Origin: Anticarsia gemmatalis
Taxonomy: Eukaryota > Arthropoda > Insecta > Lepidoptera > Erebidae
Reading direction: 5' to 3'
Length of the DNA stretch: 64,000 nucleotides
Assembly (NCBI RefSeq): GCF_050436995.1
Contig: NC_134764.1
Location: 7,068,001-7,132,000, forward strand
Shown: piece after piece, positions 35,673 through 47,554 of the stretch
Position numbering within the stretch: position 1 is the first letter of the stretch
Layout of the letters: each line of letters starts with the position of its first letter
Translations under genes and position numbers: made by a program
The notes under the pieces: model-generated
What the model was told of the DNA's origin: nothing
Database searches by the model: none
Seen by the model: the letters and a program-made list of their open reading frames with translations, nothing else

Positions 35673-38395
35673 AAGTTTTTGGCTCTGCCTACCCTAAAAA
35701 GGCGTGATATTTAAAATGCAAGAAATAATATAAGTTGGTATTGTTTGTTGCCAGTATAGTCACTGCCTCTTTGAAAAAAGGCGTTTTCTGCTGCTTTGAA
35801 TTTTAAAGATTATCAAGTTAAAACAAATAAACATACTTATCCATTACTTAATATTAGCTAAGAAGATACTCACAATAAATTATTCAGAATGAATTTGTAA
35901 GGCAGCCTACGCGAACGGCTCCCGACTGCGTAAAAAATATGTAAGTAGGTACGCTTTTGGATTTACGTAATTGTATTTGATCAATGTAATATTATTTTGA
36001 AGGACAGACTAGCGAATATATCAAAGTTCTTAAAGGAATATTATGAAGACAACTATGAAGAAGTTATAATCTAATTTTACAATCCTACTCACAAATAAAT
36101 GTCAGATCACCTATTTGCTAGGTTTAATGACCACATGAGTATAAAAATAACTTAAAATTTTATCTGCTATATCATATTATTATACTTATCCAGGAGTGGT
36201 GAAAATGAGCCTTATTCTTTAAAAAAGCTGATTACAAAGAGACAAAATAATTTTGCGTTTAAAGTTCAGAATTGCTACTATCATGTTTACCTCAATTTGA
36301 GATTTTGTTTTGGAAAGATTGTAATTCTACGGCATTGCAATATTTTCATTTTCTCTCTCTGGGTGGGTGATATTCATATTAATTTTGGATTGGTGTTATT
36401 ACCACAATAATTTCTCGAGTGTTTGTCAAACGAAAAAACAAGTCAGTAATTATTTTTAACCAAGATACGATAAATCTGTAATAATTGTTTTAAATTGTTT
36501 AATAAATCATTAAGTTTTATATACGACCAGTGACGATTATTTAAATACTGACCTTACCGTGTAATCATGAATTTTAATCATTGCTTCTGGGAACATGTAC
36601 AGGAAAATTGATCATAATTATTAACTGGTTAACTATAATTTATGTAATTTAGATAAGAGTTTAAATATGCTTCGATCGCTTTACTTTAAGTAAAAATAAT
36701 ATGTTGTTAAGTCTCTCGTACGATTCTTGGGTGAAACTGTCGATGGATAGACCACGGCCAGTGTAACCTCCGCCGAAATTTCAACCATTTCAAGGTAAAA
36801 TGAGTGTTCGCATGAATTCCCAAAACTAAGTACTGAAATTAATAAACATGCAACGCAAAATCTGAACAGTAGTATCAAAGACTGGTAAAATTATTCTGTA
36901 ACTACTTATTTCCTTTTTGAAGTGTGATAAATGAGGCCTCAGATATAAACCATTAATATCTAATAATGTATCAATGTGGTTTGTTCTTCTACTAGATAAG
37001 TGAACATTTTGTATGATTCACAAATAAATGTTGCGAGACTGTAATTTGTAGACATAACTTATTTGCATGTTTGTAAAATCCCAGTGGCAAAAGAAAAAGG
37101 AATTTCGCGTGAAAACCTACAGCCGATGTTGCAATCATTAAGATAGTTGCTACTATTAGCATTGCACCGGATGTATTAGGCCTATTATCGGCATCGGTAC
37201 CTAAGGGAAAAATCCTTCGGAATCTCTACATGCAAGCGTAAACTGTTAGAAACTATACCTTTGCATGCATATGACTCCTGGACATCCGAAATTGCAGCAT
37301 GCCAAGCAATAGTGTAGAAAAATATTTTTTATGTGTTCAAAGTGTTCTGTGATAGAAGGTTCGAATTCTGGTTGAATGGTTTTTGAAATTAAGGAATGAA
37401 TTTATAGACGAAAAATTTGGGTTTTGAATCATTTTTTTTAACCATTTATTAAACAGGTTTTGTTGCTGTGCTTTTGCTTAAGGGAGCAAAGAAATAAGAA
37501 TAAACTGCGGGCAACAGCTGATGAGAAAATTACATTTATATCGAAACGCCTAATTTAGTCTACTGATTAATAGTTCGTGTAATATTGCGCAAGTTAACCG
37601 ATATTTGTATCAGATAATGATCGTTTGTGAGAAGTAATCACTTAGTGCCAACACACCCTTGACCCCCAACAACTGATCAATGAGTATCGGCTAATAACGG
37701 TTTATAGATTTGTACGTGTCCGTTGTTTGATACGATACGATAAAAGAAACGGTGCTGATGATCATAAATTGAGTTTGAAAAAAATATTACAACGTTAATG
37801 ATATTCCGATGATGTTTTGAAGTTCAAATTCAGTAACCAAGCCTAAGTCATGAAATGAATCCGGCAGAAATAGCTTTTTTTCGATACCATAGATAGAGAA
37901 GAGTATCTTTATAACGCGCCAATTTTATTTCAAATACAGTTTGAGATTCTTAAAAATAAGTAAGTAATAAAAGATAAAGTAACGTGCGTTTAATGGATTT
38001 AATATACCCATAATATTGCCAACTTTTTAATTCTTACCATGTAGTTTCTTAAAGATGTTGAGTGTTAGGCCTAAAAAATAATCTAATGTACCATGCGTGT
38101 CGTATTCTCAAAGTAAAAAATTTCTCTTCATACAATGGAAACTTATCTTAACGTGGGTATTTCCCCGAACGGCTAGCTGTATAGATTTTCAGCACCCAAC
38201 CTTGTTGTTACTTAGAAACAATTACAAGTTACCGCTAAGTGTTATCGTTGTTCTGCAAAATAAGTACAGATATTAATTGTTTTTACACGCCCATTGTAGT
38301 AGCTAGCGGGTTTAGTAGCAAAACAATTAGTTAAATTCTGTTTTAGGTGCTGTTCTTCAAGTAAATATTTTGATGTTTTTATCGTCTGTATTCTA
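35673..38395. other. No supported feature
   Basis: AT-rich. The 65-codon minus frame at 36,681-36,878 shows no domain. A faint B-box-like word (ggttcgaattctggttgaat) occurs near 37,360. Confidence 0.4.
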
Positions 38396-38545
38396 CTCTT
38401 TACCAACGGATATCGTGTTATATCCCAGGTAACTGGGTTGTGGAGGTAAAATAGGCCGATAGGCAGTGCATGTAAAATACTGGTATTCAGCTGCATTCGG
38501 TGATACTGGAAGCCAACTTCGACATAGATGGAAGAAAGGCTGAGT
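38396..38545 (+). mobile_element. 3' part of the 5S-like SINE family
   Basis: Contains taccaacggatatcgtgtta, cccaggtaactgggttgtgg, aggccgataggcagt, actggtattcagctgcattc and actggaagccaac, in the order I remember for the 3' body of the lepidopteran repeat whose 5S-like part is at 23,180-23,405. Two minus-strand frames overlap and are artefacts. Confidence 0.5.
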
Positions 38546-39790
38546 CAAAATTCTAGTGAATATCATAGAATCTTCTATCATATTCTAGAATTTTGAGTTA
38601 GGGTGAAGAGAAGTAAAATCAAAAAGGTCTAAGCTACGGTGCAGCGGTGTACGCAAGAAATCGCAGGTTCAAATTCAAGGCATTAGTAATAATTATCACT
38701 TGTTTCAACAGTAAAGAAGAACGTTATGAAACCCTACATGCCTGAAAATTTAGAAACAGGTCTAATCAGTACTCCTAAGTACTCGCTTTGGACCATCGAG
38801 TTTGGCAAAATTGACTCTTATTTGAGGGCAGTCATACTCAGTAGTGGGAGTGGAATAGATTGTTTTTGTGGGGATTAAAGTAACATCAAATGTAGGAAAC
38901 CTATTGGCAAAATCCATATCATAAGTTAATCGATACATATTTAGAAGAGAAAGTAAAGTTAGAATTGAACTTCATTAATAGGCACTGTTTGATTCCCAAG
39001 TGTGAAAACTGATTTTGGATTATTGAACTGGTATTCTCAGAACTATTCCGAAGTTATATCAGATGTGTGATATTAGAAATGTCAGCATTAATCTAATTTT
39101 AACCTACTTGATATTTCGAATTACTACCTTATAATGGCAGAATCTCATAAGCATTGAATTATTAGAGACAATAGTGCCAACTGATGCCAACTAAACAAAT
39201 TAGTTATCTGAATAATAATTATGTTTAAAAAATAGTATAGTCTGAATTGTGACCGTTTGTTTTGTGACCAATTGTACAAACGATATTTTTTTTGTTATTA
39301 TTTACGGATAATACGTTTCGATTTCGTTTTCGATTCAATCGTAACATAACTTAACTGTAGAAAAATCAGCTAAAACGGAAAAAAATCATAAAATAAGTTT
39401 ATATACCTATCCCCATTTTAATCTAGAAATGTTTCTAGCTCATAAAACTGAACAAATATTTCATTTTACGATTAACTAAAACCCCTATCGAGAGTCTAAA
39501 GGGCACAGACCCGTGTCCTAAATCTGTAGCAATAAAAATACCCCTTTCGAGTCATTTCTTTGGAAAGTGGGTCGATGGCCACTTTATGCCCATTTCCCTA
39601 GTTTAGGGCCCGATAGGATGGGTTTTATGAGGTCTGCCTGCTGGTCGTAAAGTTACTAAATATTTATGTTGCTTTCATAATCCTTACATTCCCCTATATG
39701 TTGCGCATTTGACTATCAACTAACTGGATCAAGTAGGCTGCCTGTCATATTCAATCGGAAACAGCCCAAAACGGCACGGACTTTATTTTA
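38546..39790. other. No supported feature
   Basis: AT-rich. cgcaggttcaaattcaaggc near 38,660 may be a decayed tRNA-SINE box. Nothing else stands out. Confidence 0.4.
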
Positions 39791-39793
39791 TAA

Positions 39794-39860
39794 CGAGCTG
39801 ACCCCCGCAACTTCGCTTGCGTCACAGAAGAGAGAATAGGTCATAATTTTCCCTTTAAAT
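39794..39860 (-). mobile_element. Helitron-like family 1, 3'-end fragment
   Basis: gagctgacccccgcaacttc, gcttgcgtcac, agaagagagaataggtcata and attttccc match the family 3' end read inward. The terminal CTAG is mutated (CGAG) and the rest of the element is absent. Confidence 0.7.
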
Positions 39861-39869
39861 AAAACTTAA

Positions 39870-42325
39870 AAAGCTTATTTATTTATCTTGCATAGTGACT
39901 TGACGTAGCATCGAACCTGGTATACAAAAGTTATCTTAACTTACAATTACTAAACCACCGAGGGCACTCACATATTAAGTAATAATTAATACTATTCAAT
40001 AAATGAGAACACAAATATAAATCATTATCACACTTCACATTGGCCGGACTATGAATAACACACGTGGGTGTTAGAATATCGCTCTTGTTCATGGCTATTC
40101 ATAGCCCAATCGAATTGGTCAAACAATAAGTAATCACGTTTCTTTCTTGCGATGAACCTTGGGTCAGTTGCTTTAAACTGGCATAATGACCTTTTGGACT
40201 GAATTTTTTAAATAGCCTTTTGTAAAAGTGACGTTGATGCTTTCTGACCGATTTCCATTATGGTGACCACTCCAACTATTAATCTAGTTGGCTTTTCTAG
40301 ATGGAGCTAAGCTTGTTACCCGCATTGTTACCCGCATAAAAAATAACTTTTGTATAGCAGAGTAATTAATACACAATGGACACAACATATAACTCACTCT
40401 GACTCAGAACAATTGTTTGAAGGTCTCACTTTTTTTCGAGTAGCAATCGAACTCAAAACCACGGACAAGTTTAAATGCTATTGAATATGTAAACTACCGC
40501 TAAATGTACCTCAGCAATCGTGGGTAGATCAGCTAGGACTACCTCTATATCCTACTGTACAGTTCGACTATTTACCAAATACTACCGATGCTATATGAAC
40601 AGAATCTATACGTAATGAGCCCCAAAAGTAATGCCATGGTGACTTCCAGTCAAGGTTCTACAATAATTAAGTATAGCCATAAAATCTTAACACATACCTA
40701 TCTACTTAACCAAAGGATAAAGTATCGTAAGCTCTTTCTTATCTGATTTCATCTTTGATAATATGTGACACCGAAGATTTGCCATAAAAACGAAGCAAGC
40801 AGCTCACCGACTGAGTAAAGTCTCAGACAAGAAACAATTAAGGTTAGCTAGAACTTTATATAATTACAGCGTTCTTTATTTAATTAGTCTCTCCCTTGTC
40901 TACTACAGAACAGAAGATCTGCATACTAATCACCGTCTAAGTAAAAACTAAGTTAATAAAACTTTGTACTTTGTCAAGAAATTCCGCACACCCCACCAAG
41001 GACAAACTTCATTAAATTGCTAATAAGAAAATTAGTTATGCCACAAACACTAACATAACTTCTCAAGGATAAAATCAACTACTTTACAACTAAATTCACT
41101 TCACCTGAGATAACAGAATTGCAAAGCAAATGTGTACTCCCGAATTAAGCGGACGTTAGCCCGACACTACCTCCCTCCACCCGTCGAACCTTCCCCACCC
41201 TCTCACCGCCCTAACTTGCATTCAAACCTCCTGTTCACTCATGTTATCCTGGTACCCAAACTCATGGCGCGGGGAGATTTTTCCGTGAAAGTGGAGATTC
41301 TTTTCATGAGAACCAAAGAGCGAGACAGATAGACGCGACAGCACTATATCCCATTAATTTTCAATTTTGGAGCATTTCGGGTAATTGAAAAATAGCTCTT
41401 ACTTTATCTTCGTCCCCTTTTCGTTTATTAGGAGAACATGAATTCGTGTGATGTGTGCCGTAAGAGATTTTAAGTGATATACGACGGTATCTTGATTGTT
41501 ATAAAGTTCAGTATGGGGATAACGTCGATTTCCGATGGGTCCACCCTCACCTGCTTTGACGGAAAGAGACAGCATGGTCTCAGACTTTGAATGGTTCTTT
41601 TGTTATGGAGACTACCTGTTGCCGAAAGGTTTCGTATGTAAACATAACTTCCGTCGCATCTTTTTATAGAATGTCTGTTTTGATTGAAACGTAATACTTT
41701 AGAAGATGGAAATAAGAATGTATGGTTTTTCTTTGGGTGGTTTTTGTAGTAATCTTATGTATTTTTCATGGTTCGGTGTAATGACCCGTACCTGCTATGG
41801 CGGCCTTATCATTTTTCCAATACGATGTCTTTCTTAATTTGTGCGCCCATACTAATTGTAGGTTTGGTAAAATAAAATTATAAATTCATGAGAGCGAATC
41901 GCATGCATTCAATACAAAGTTAGCACTCAACATCATTATTTATTATCTAAAAGCTACAATCAATATCAATTATTCTGATATGCAAATGCTTTGAACAAAA
42001 CACACTGCTATTGTCTTATGCGCTCCTATTACGTGTACAATGGAGTTTTCCTTATTAAGCAAATGTGTTTGCGAAACAATGGATTACTTGAGGAAGTAAA
42101 GAAAGGATAAACGCTATAATTTAATTAATTTTATGGTCATAAGGGTGCTTGTTTATTCTTTGAAGTAATGGATGAGTTGAGCTTAAGGCAAGCTTAAGTT
42201 ATGGTATGGCTATTTATCCTTTGGCAAGTTATTAATGGAAATTCTTTGACTAAAGGTAAATTACTTTATTGTAACTTTTTTATAGTTTTAAAAACACATA
42301 TAAATATAATAATATATGTATATAA
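39870..42325. other. No supported gene; GC-richer patch 41,150-41,340
   Basis: The patch contains a pyrimidine-rich run (ctacctccctccacccgtcg) and then agagcgagacagatagacgc, within a 66-codon frame that I do not believe is coding. It might be an uncharacterised repeat or regulatory sequence. The remainder is AT-rich. Confidence 0.35.
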
Positions 42326-42328
42326 GAA

Positions 42329-42430
42329 TTTCCCCAACCCGCACCTGGCCAGCGTGGTGGACTCAAGGCCTAACCCCTCCCTCATTACGGGAGGAGACCC
42401 TTGCCCAGCAGTGGGACATTAATGGGTTAA
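42329..42430 (+). repeat. Retroelement 3'-tail repeat, copy d
   Basis: Well preserved: ccccaacccgcacctggcca, gcgtggtggactcaaggcct, aacccctccctcattacggg and aggagacccttgcccagcag, ending gtgggacattaatgggtt. A 73-codon frame ending here is spurious. Confidence 0.85.
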
Positions 42431-43288
42431 ATTTATGTAAGAATTTCGCAATTGATTGGAAGTTGCAACATTACCTTAATTAAATGAAATGTTACAAAGA
42501 TATATACTTGTCCAATAGTATACTTTATGTAAGGTCTGCTAACATTTTCGTATATATAAAATCTGCCATAAGATTATTATATGATGATATAATGTATAAA
42601 ATATATGACCCTATACTTAAATTGAGGAGCCAGCTTCAAAAGCCACTTAGCACTTCATAAGTCGGACTAAGTTATCAATTAAACAGCAAATCTAACCAAA
42701 GGCTACGTCTGTTAAAACAACTTTAACACAACAATGACCAGACAAAATACAATTTAATTGAACCACAAGATCAATGGCTACCATTAAAAGGTCTTTAGCC
42801 TTACCATCTATACTATAATTGGTAACTTAGACAAGTTGGTTTTGGTAACTAACTCATTGAAAACATGTCAATTTCACAGAACTCTTACGGCATTTAGAGG
42901 TAGTATTTTGTCAAAACGTGACATAAGGGGTTAATGTTTTACCCCTAAAATAGTGGCAGGGGTCTTTGTCTTACCTTAAGTTGCACAGGGGTCACGAACT
43001 GAGGTCAAAGTTCATGTTGTCAAGTAAATTTAGACGAAGTTAATTTTAAATTAAGGTGTAATTTCAAGTTTGCTTCGAGATTGATTCGTGAAAAGGTGTT
43101 TTAAGTGGAAAGGAATATTAGGCTTCAAACAACAGATTATTAGATTTCGTAAGACCTTTGTGAAGTTCCAGTAGGAAACTTGTTAAGAGCAATTCTGTTA
43201 AGTAATAAGAAATTTGAAATGGGAAATTGATTAGCGCTTCTGGCGTATTGCAGATTAGTCGTTTGATGAAAACTAATACATATTGCAA

Positions 43289-43380
43289 AATCCCCGCATT
43301 TGGCCAGCGTGGTGGACTTAAGGGGTAACCCTTCCAAACTTCGAGGGAAACCCTTGCCCAGTGGAACAATCATGGGGTAA
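43289..43380 (+). repeat. Retroelement 3'-tail repeat, copy e (diverged)
   Basis: aaatccccgcatttggccag, cgtggtggacttaagggg, then gggaaacccttgcccagtgg and catggggtaaaa. Several indels against copy d. Two overlapping minus-strand frames (43,118-43,373) are shadows of this repeat and AT-rich flank. Confidence 0.75.
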
Positions 43381-43384
43381 AATA

Positions 43385-44825
43385 AATCATAATATCGAGT
43401 TTAATATAAATACGATACAATGGTAAAAGGGGTGTAAAATCCCCGGTAAATTACAAAAAAAAAAGTTTTTATTGAAGTGAATATTTATGACCTTGAACTA
43501 CAAGCTTTTTGACTGACTTATGCTATGCCATTTATGCCAACTTTAAAAACAACAATTTAACAAAAAAACTTTAGAATTTAGATAGTGCTAATTCTAATTA
43601 AGTCTATTTTTATAAAAGATCTATCCGTCGTAAATATTCCTATTACGAAACTATTTTTATACGCTAATAAGACCGAGGCTGGTATTTGTATAACTTAGTA
43701 TCTCATATAATATTGGTAATATTATATCCTTAGACAAACGTGACGTGCTAGAACTTATTTCGTTATGATTAGGTAATGGAATCAGCCTAAGGATATTTTT
43801 GTTTGAACATATTTACGAAACTTTCCGATTGATAATAGCGTTAGTCGAATTCTCGTAAGTTTGAGAACGTTTGGTAGTAACTAACGGTAATGTAGGTATA
43901 ACTGTCGAATTAATGTAATAGTTCATTTTGTCACTGTAAATAATAATTTAAACGGTTAAGGGACTCTAACGCAGGCCAATATAAGAAAATATGATGATTT
44001 GCTAATATCAAGTACTGATACAATGTTAAAAATTACAAAATTTATGATCGCAGAACCAATCGAATATATTTTTCTATTAATTATGTAGCAAAACCTTTAT
44101 TATATCACGCCCTTCACCCATAGCAAAAATCAAAGAATAGTTTATTTTTACTAGCCAGCCTATTGCTGGGTATATAAAGGATAGATATAGAAATAATGAT
44201 AAAAATATTTTAAGTTAACATCCACCTCAAAATGATTTCCAAGCTTCGAGGTTACAAAATCTCAGAACGTAATATCGTGACAACGTAAGTCGAGTATTTT
44301 CGTCAATTCCAATTATTATTCTTGGGTATAATATTAGGAGTAATGTGATCTGTTTAACGCTTTTCAAAACAGATGGCACGTTTCTGTTGTTTGTTTGACG
44401 GTACCGCACGTGATTAGATGTTAATAGATAAATATAGAATGGCCATATTGGCTATTTATTTTATAAAAAATAATCAAATCAATTGTGTATTTCGGGATCT
44501 TTAATGTCTGGCTCACCCCTAAATATCTATTTAAAGAAAGCGAGTGCCTTTTCAATTAAAATTAAAAGTAGGTACTTAAAATTTTAAAAACACATATTTT
44601 GTTAACAGTGTTACTGAAACCAAAAAGTAGGAAAATACAATAAATCAACCTGAAAGACATCACAAACAAAAAACTCCTTACAAAAATAATAATTAAATTT
44701 GCAGTTCACAACTGCATCGGTCAATAGTTCAGTTACCCCAATATCGTCCTATAACCCTTAAAAAGCTTTAAGCCATCTACTACACCAACTCAATTATTAT
44801 AAACCAATTTATATAAAAAACAGCT
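43385..44825. other. No supported feature
   Basis: AT-rich, no coding frame or element ends. Confidence 0.45.
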
Positions 44826-45140
44826 GCACTAAGGCTGCAGGACTATCAGAGATGTTCGAGCTAGTGCTATTTATTTTATCGTATTATTAGTGGTCAACAT
44901 ATAATCAGGCCGTTATAAACGTGCGAACTACGTCATAATCAAAAGAATGAAATGAATGTGACAATGTGTAAGTGCGAGCGAGAGACTCTGATAAAATGAG
45001 ATCGCACGTTTGAAATGGCCCGAGTACAGTGTCAAAATTGTTCAGATTAGGACATAGCGACACTTAACAAGACTAATGATAACATTAAATTATTATCAAA
45101 CGGGTCTCAAACTCATTGAGTTTTTAAATATTGTTTTTTT

Positions 45141-45231
45141 TTATAACCCATCACTGTAATAATCCTCCTCCTGTAATAAGGTGTTAGGATTTGAGTCCAT
45201 CACGTTGCGCAAGTGCGATTTGGGACTTGCC
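45141..45231 (-). repeat. Retroelement 3'-tail repeat, copy f (diverged)
   Basis: taacccatcactgtaataat, cctcctcctgtaataaggtg, ttaggatttgagtccatcac and ttgcgcaagtgcgatttggg align to the reverse complement of copy d with many changes. It interrupts the surrounding TIR element. Confidence 0.65.
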
Positions 45232-45319
45232 CTTGCCTGACGTTTTCGACCGTCATCGGTCTCGGTCGCGGGCGAACCAAGTCTATATTCACCCAAATCT
45301 ACCTTGACGATTAAGACCT

Positions 45320-45491
45320 GCGGGCTTATCATTTATCTCAGTTGACAACTAGTGTACGTCAAATTGATGGCCACTATTCAGTACATTGCTGCTTTGACGT
45401 AACGTGTTCATCACTATAACTTAAAGCAGAAAACAATGTACAGTATAGTGGCTTTCAAGTAGTTGTCAACTTAGATATGTGATAGGCCCCC
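45320..45491. mobile_element. Inner foldback MITE (AGTTGACAACTA ends)
   Basis: The left arm gggcttatcatttatctcag, ttgacaacta and the reverse complement of the right arm gggcctatcacatatctaag, ttgacaacta pair over 30 bp. Further in, gccactat/atagtggc, gtacattg/caatgtac and gcttt/aaagc also pair. It is non-coding and nested in the larger TIR element. Confidence 0.75.
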
Positions 45492-45549
45492 AGTTTAGGA
45501 TTTTTTGACAACTCGTACATCTCTGATAAAAACACAGCCTAAGCTTCAA

Positions 45550-46355
45550 TAAAACATATTTCGTAACAAATATGGCGGTTGGTTTCTATCAGCCGCCATC
45601 TTAATATTTACGCGCGAATAAAATCTTTTATTATTCGTCCTTGATATAACACAATAAAGCGAGGAATAAGATTATCTGTACTATTTCAGATTATTTCGTA
45701 TTATTTCACGTTACGACATACTAGGCTTTTTATAGTTATTTTGTTATGTTATAAAATGTATATTATGATTATTTCTCGTACTTTTTATTTCACCACATCA
45801 TTTTTACTAACTTTACTTAAAAAAATCTGTATCTTCAGTCAATATGTAAGCAGAGCACATTAATTTGTATACAAGCATAGTAAATCGTCTATCTAGTGTT
45901 AAAGATGTTTAGGGTGTTCGATGGTCCTTTACTTGGCTTAACAACTTATATACTTAACCATACCATAATTGACTATAACCGGGAACTACTTTCAACGTAT
46001 CAAGTACGAAAATTCTCAACTTATATACCACCAAGCGGTCCTCCATCTACAACTTAACTACAAGCGTTCACCCATCTGTAAAATGTCCGCGCCAAAGGTA
46101 GCCTACTTTTTGTTCAGAAATAGCTAAAGAATTATGAAATAGCAACTAAATCCTTATCTTCATCCCAAGCTTTACGCTATTAATAGCAATAGATATTCAA
46201 TAAATACCAAGATATTATTAGGGTCCCTGAGGTAGTGGACTAGAACGAAACGGGACGGCCAGTAATAAACTAATAGGTGCTTAATCTAATTTATAAACTA
46301 GACCAGAACACGCGGGTTTAAGGCGCATTCACAATGGAACTATAATTTTATATAT
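45550..46355. other. No feature seen
   Basis: AT-rich, no coding frame or known repeat. Confidence 0.45.
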
Positions 46356-46357
46356 TA

Positions 46358-46548
46358 CTAGCTGACCCGGCAAACGTTGTTTTGCCAAATAAATAAAAAA
46401 AAATAGTGTCACTTAGGGTTATGAAAAATAGATGTTGGCCGATTCTCAGACCTTCTTAATATGCTCACAAAATTTCATGAAAATCGGTCAAGTCGTTTCG
46501 GAGGAGTATGGCAACGAAAACGGTGACGCGAGAATTTTATATATTAGA
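46358..46548 (-). mobile_element. Non-autonomous Helitron-like element, family 2
   Basis: Read on the minus strand it runs from TCTAATATATAAAATTCTCG to GGTCAGCTAG, between A and T. The core includes aaacgacttgaccgattttc and atgaaattttgtgagcat. The 3' hairpin is ggcaaaac-aacg-tttgcc-like. It shares the terminal GGTCAGCTAG with family 1 but has a different body. No coding capacity. Confidence 0.85.
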
Positions 46549-46624
46549 TTATGCCACTTTTATATTGTTTGAAAGTTATATTATTATGTACTATTGAAAT
46601 CGAAATGGTCAATATTATTTCCCT

Positions 46625-46745
46625 GCAAGTACTGTGTTTTGACTGCCGATCGCAAGGTCTACAGTTCGATACCCGAGTTGGACAGTGGGCTTTGATACTT
46701 TCCAATCTTTGTGAGAATTGAGTAACATGCCCAGTATATAGCAAA
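46625..46745 (+). repeat. tRNA-derived SINE fragment
   Basis: actgccgatcgcaaggtcta, cagttcgatacccgagttgg and acatgcccagtatatagc follow the order of a lepidopteran tRNA-derived SINE that I recall (tRNA anticodon/T arm, then gcccagtatatggc). The A box is lost. Two minus-strand frames across it (46,544-46,856) are artefacts. Confidence 0.6.
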
Positions 46746-46749
46746 AGAA

Positions 46750-47210
46750 AAATTAAGTGAGAAAAAGTTGAAAAGTGCTCTCCGTTTCGTCGGACTGAAT
46801 TTGCGCATGGCAAAAATCTGGAGTATTTCGTATAAAATTGGAAACTCCAAAAGCATTTAGCTGACCCGGGAATAAAACTTAGAACTTTGTGATCAGCAGT
46901 CGCATTAAGTACTAGTCTGAGTAGTCAGATATAGGAGGCACCAGGCAGTCAGATGGAACAAAATAAATTACAGCTATTTTGCAATCAGTTTTTATTTTCC
47001 ATTGTGAATGTAGCTCTATTCTTCGAGCATCATAGATTACCGATACTAGACTAAATTGAGTTTGAATTGATTCAGTAATGGAACATGTAACAATCAATAT
47101 TGTAGCCAATTGACCTATATTGTGGTAATATTTGCGACTGGTCGTGAACGTTGCCTACTGCATACCTGCTAGTTGAAAAGACTTCTCTTAAATTTATTGC
47201 TTAAATCCTG
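46750..47210. other. No supported feature
   Basis: AT-rich. The 65-codon minus frame at 46,912-47,109 is unsupported. Confidence 0.4.
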
Positions 47211-47213
47211 CTG

Positions 47214-47389
47214 ACTGTAGAGCGGTTTGTACAGCCGGTGCTGTCGAGTATCGAAAGTTTGACATTTAGAATGTACTGCCAAAATAGTTCCTACGGCGTC
47301 CGTTAGAGGCGCTGATCAGATTTTCATACAAAATTTCTCGGTGACAAACTGGCCGCAGTAGTAGATAATAGTACAGAATCGAGCTACTG
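47214..47389 (+). mobile_element. 170-bp MITE family, copy D
   Basis: Ends at GTACAGAATCGAGCTACTG, a good match to the family. The left end (actgtagagcggtttgtaca) is decayed. The core atgtactgccaaaatagttc, ctacggcgtccgttagaggc and gctgatcagattttcat is intact. Confidence 0.85.
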
Positions 47390-47454
47390 GGTACCTAATA
47401 TTACTTAAGTCTTATTATTCAATTAATAATCAATAATTATTATTTAATTTAGCA

Positions 47455-47488
47455 AAAGTCCAGATTACACAGGTGTAATCTGGACTTT
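47455..47488. repeat. Perfect 16-bp palindrome
   Basis: AAAGTCCAGATTACAC and its exact reverse complement are separated by only two bases. It could extrude as a cruciform or form an RNA hairpin. It lies 65 bp right of the MITE copy and is not part of it. Confidence 0.9.
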
Positions 47489-47504
47489 AGCGTATACAAA
47501 TGGC

Positions 47505-47550
47505 TATTCTCTGGTTCAGTTCCCGCGTCGGGCTAAGCTTATATTAGTAT
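47505..47550 (+). repeat. Possible tRNA-SINE fragment
   Basis: ctggttcagttcccgcgtcg followed by ggctaagc resembles the B-box region of the same SINE type as 46,625. It is very short. Confidence 0.3.
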
Positions 47551-47554
47551 TTTT

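Larger units (their letters stand above)
44829..45543. mobile_element. About 715-bp TIR element with nested insertions
   Basis: The left end ctaaggctgcaggactatca, gagatgttcgag and the reverse complement of the right end cttaggctgtgtttttatca, gagatgtacgag form about 30-bp inverted repeats. Inside are a decayed tail repeat (45,141-45,231) and a second, inner inverted-repeat unit (45,320-45,491). The interior has no transposase frame. Confidence 0.5.

Noticed and set aside
46858..46880. agctgacccgggaataaaac, similar to a Helitron-like 3' end
   Set aside because: Only about ten bases match, CTAG is not intact and no further family sequence follows.
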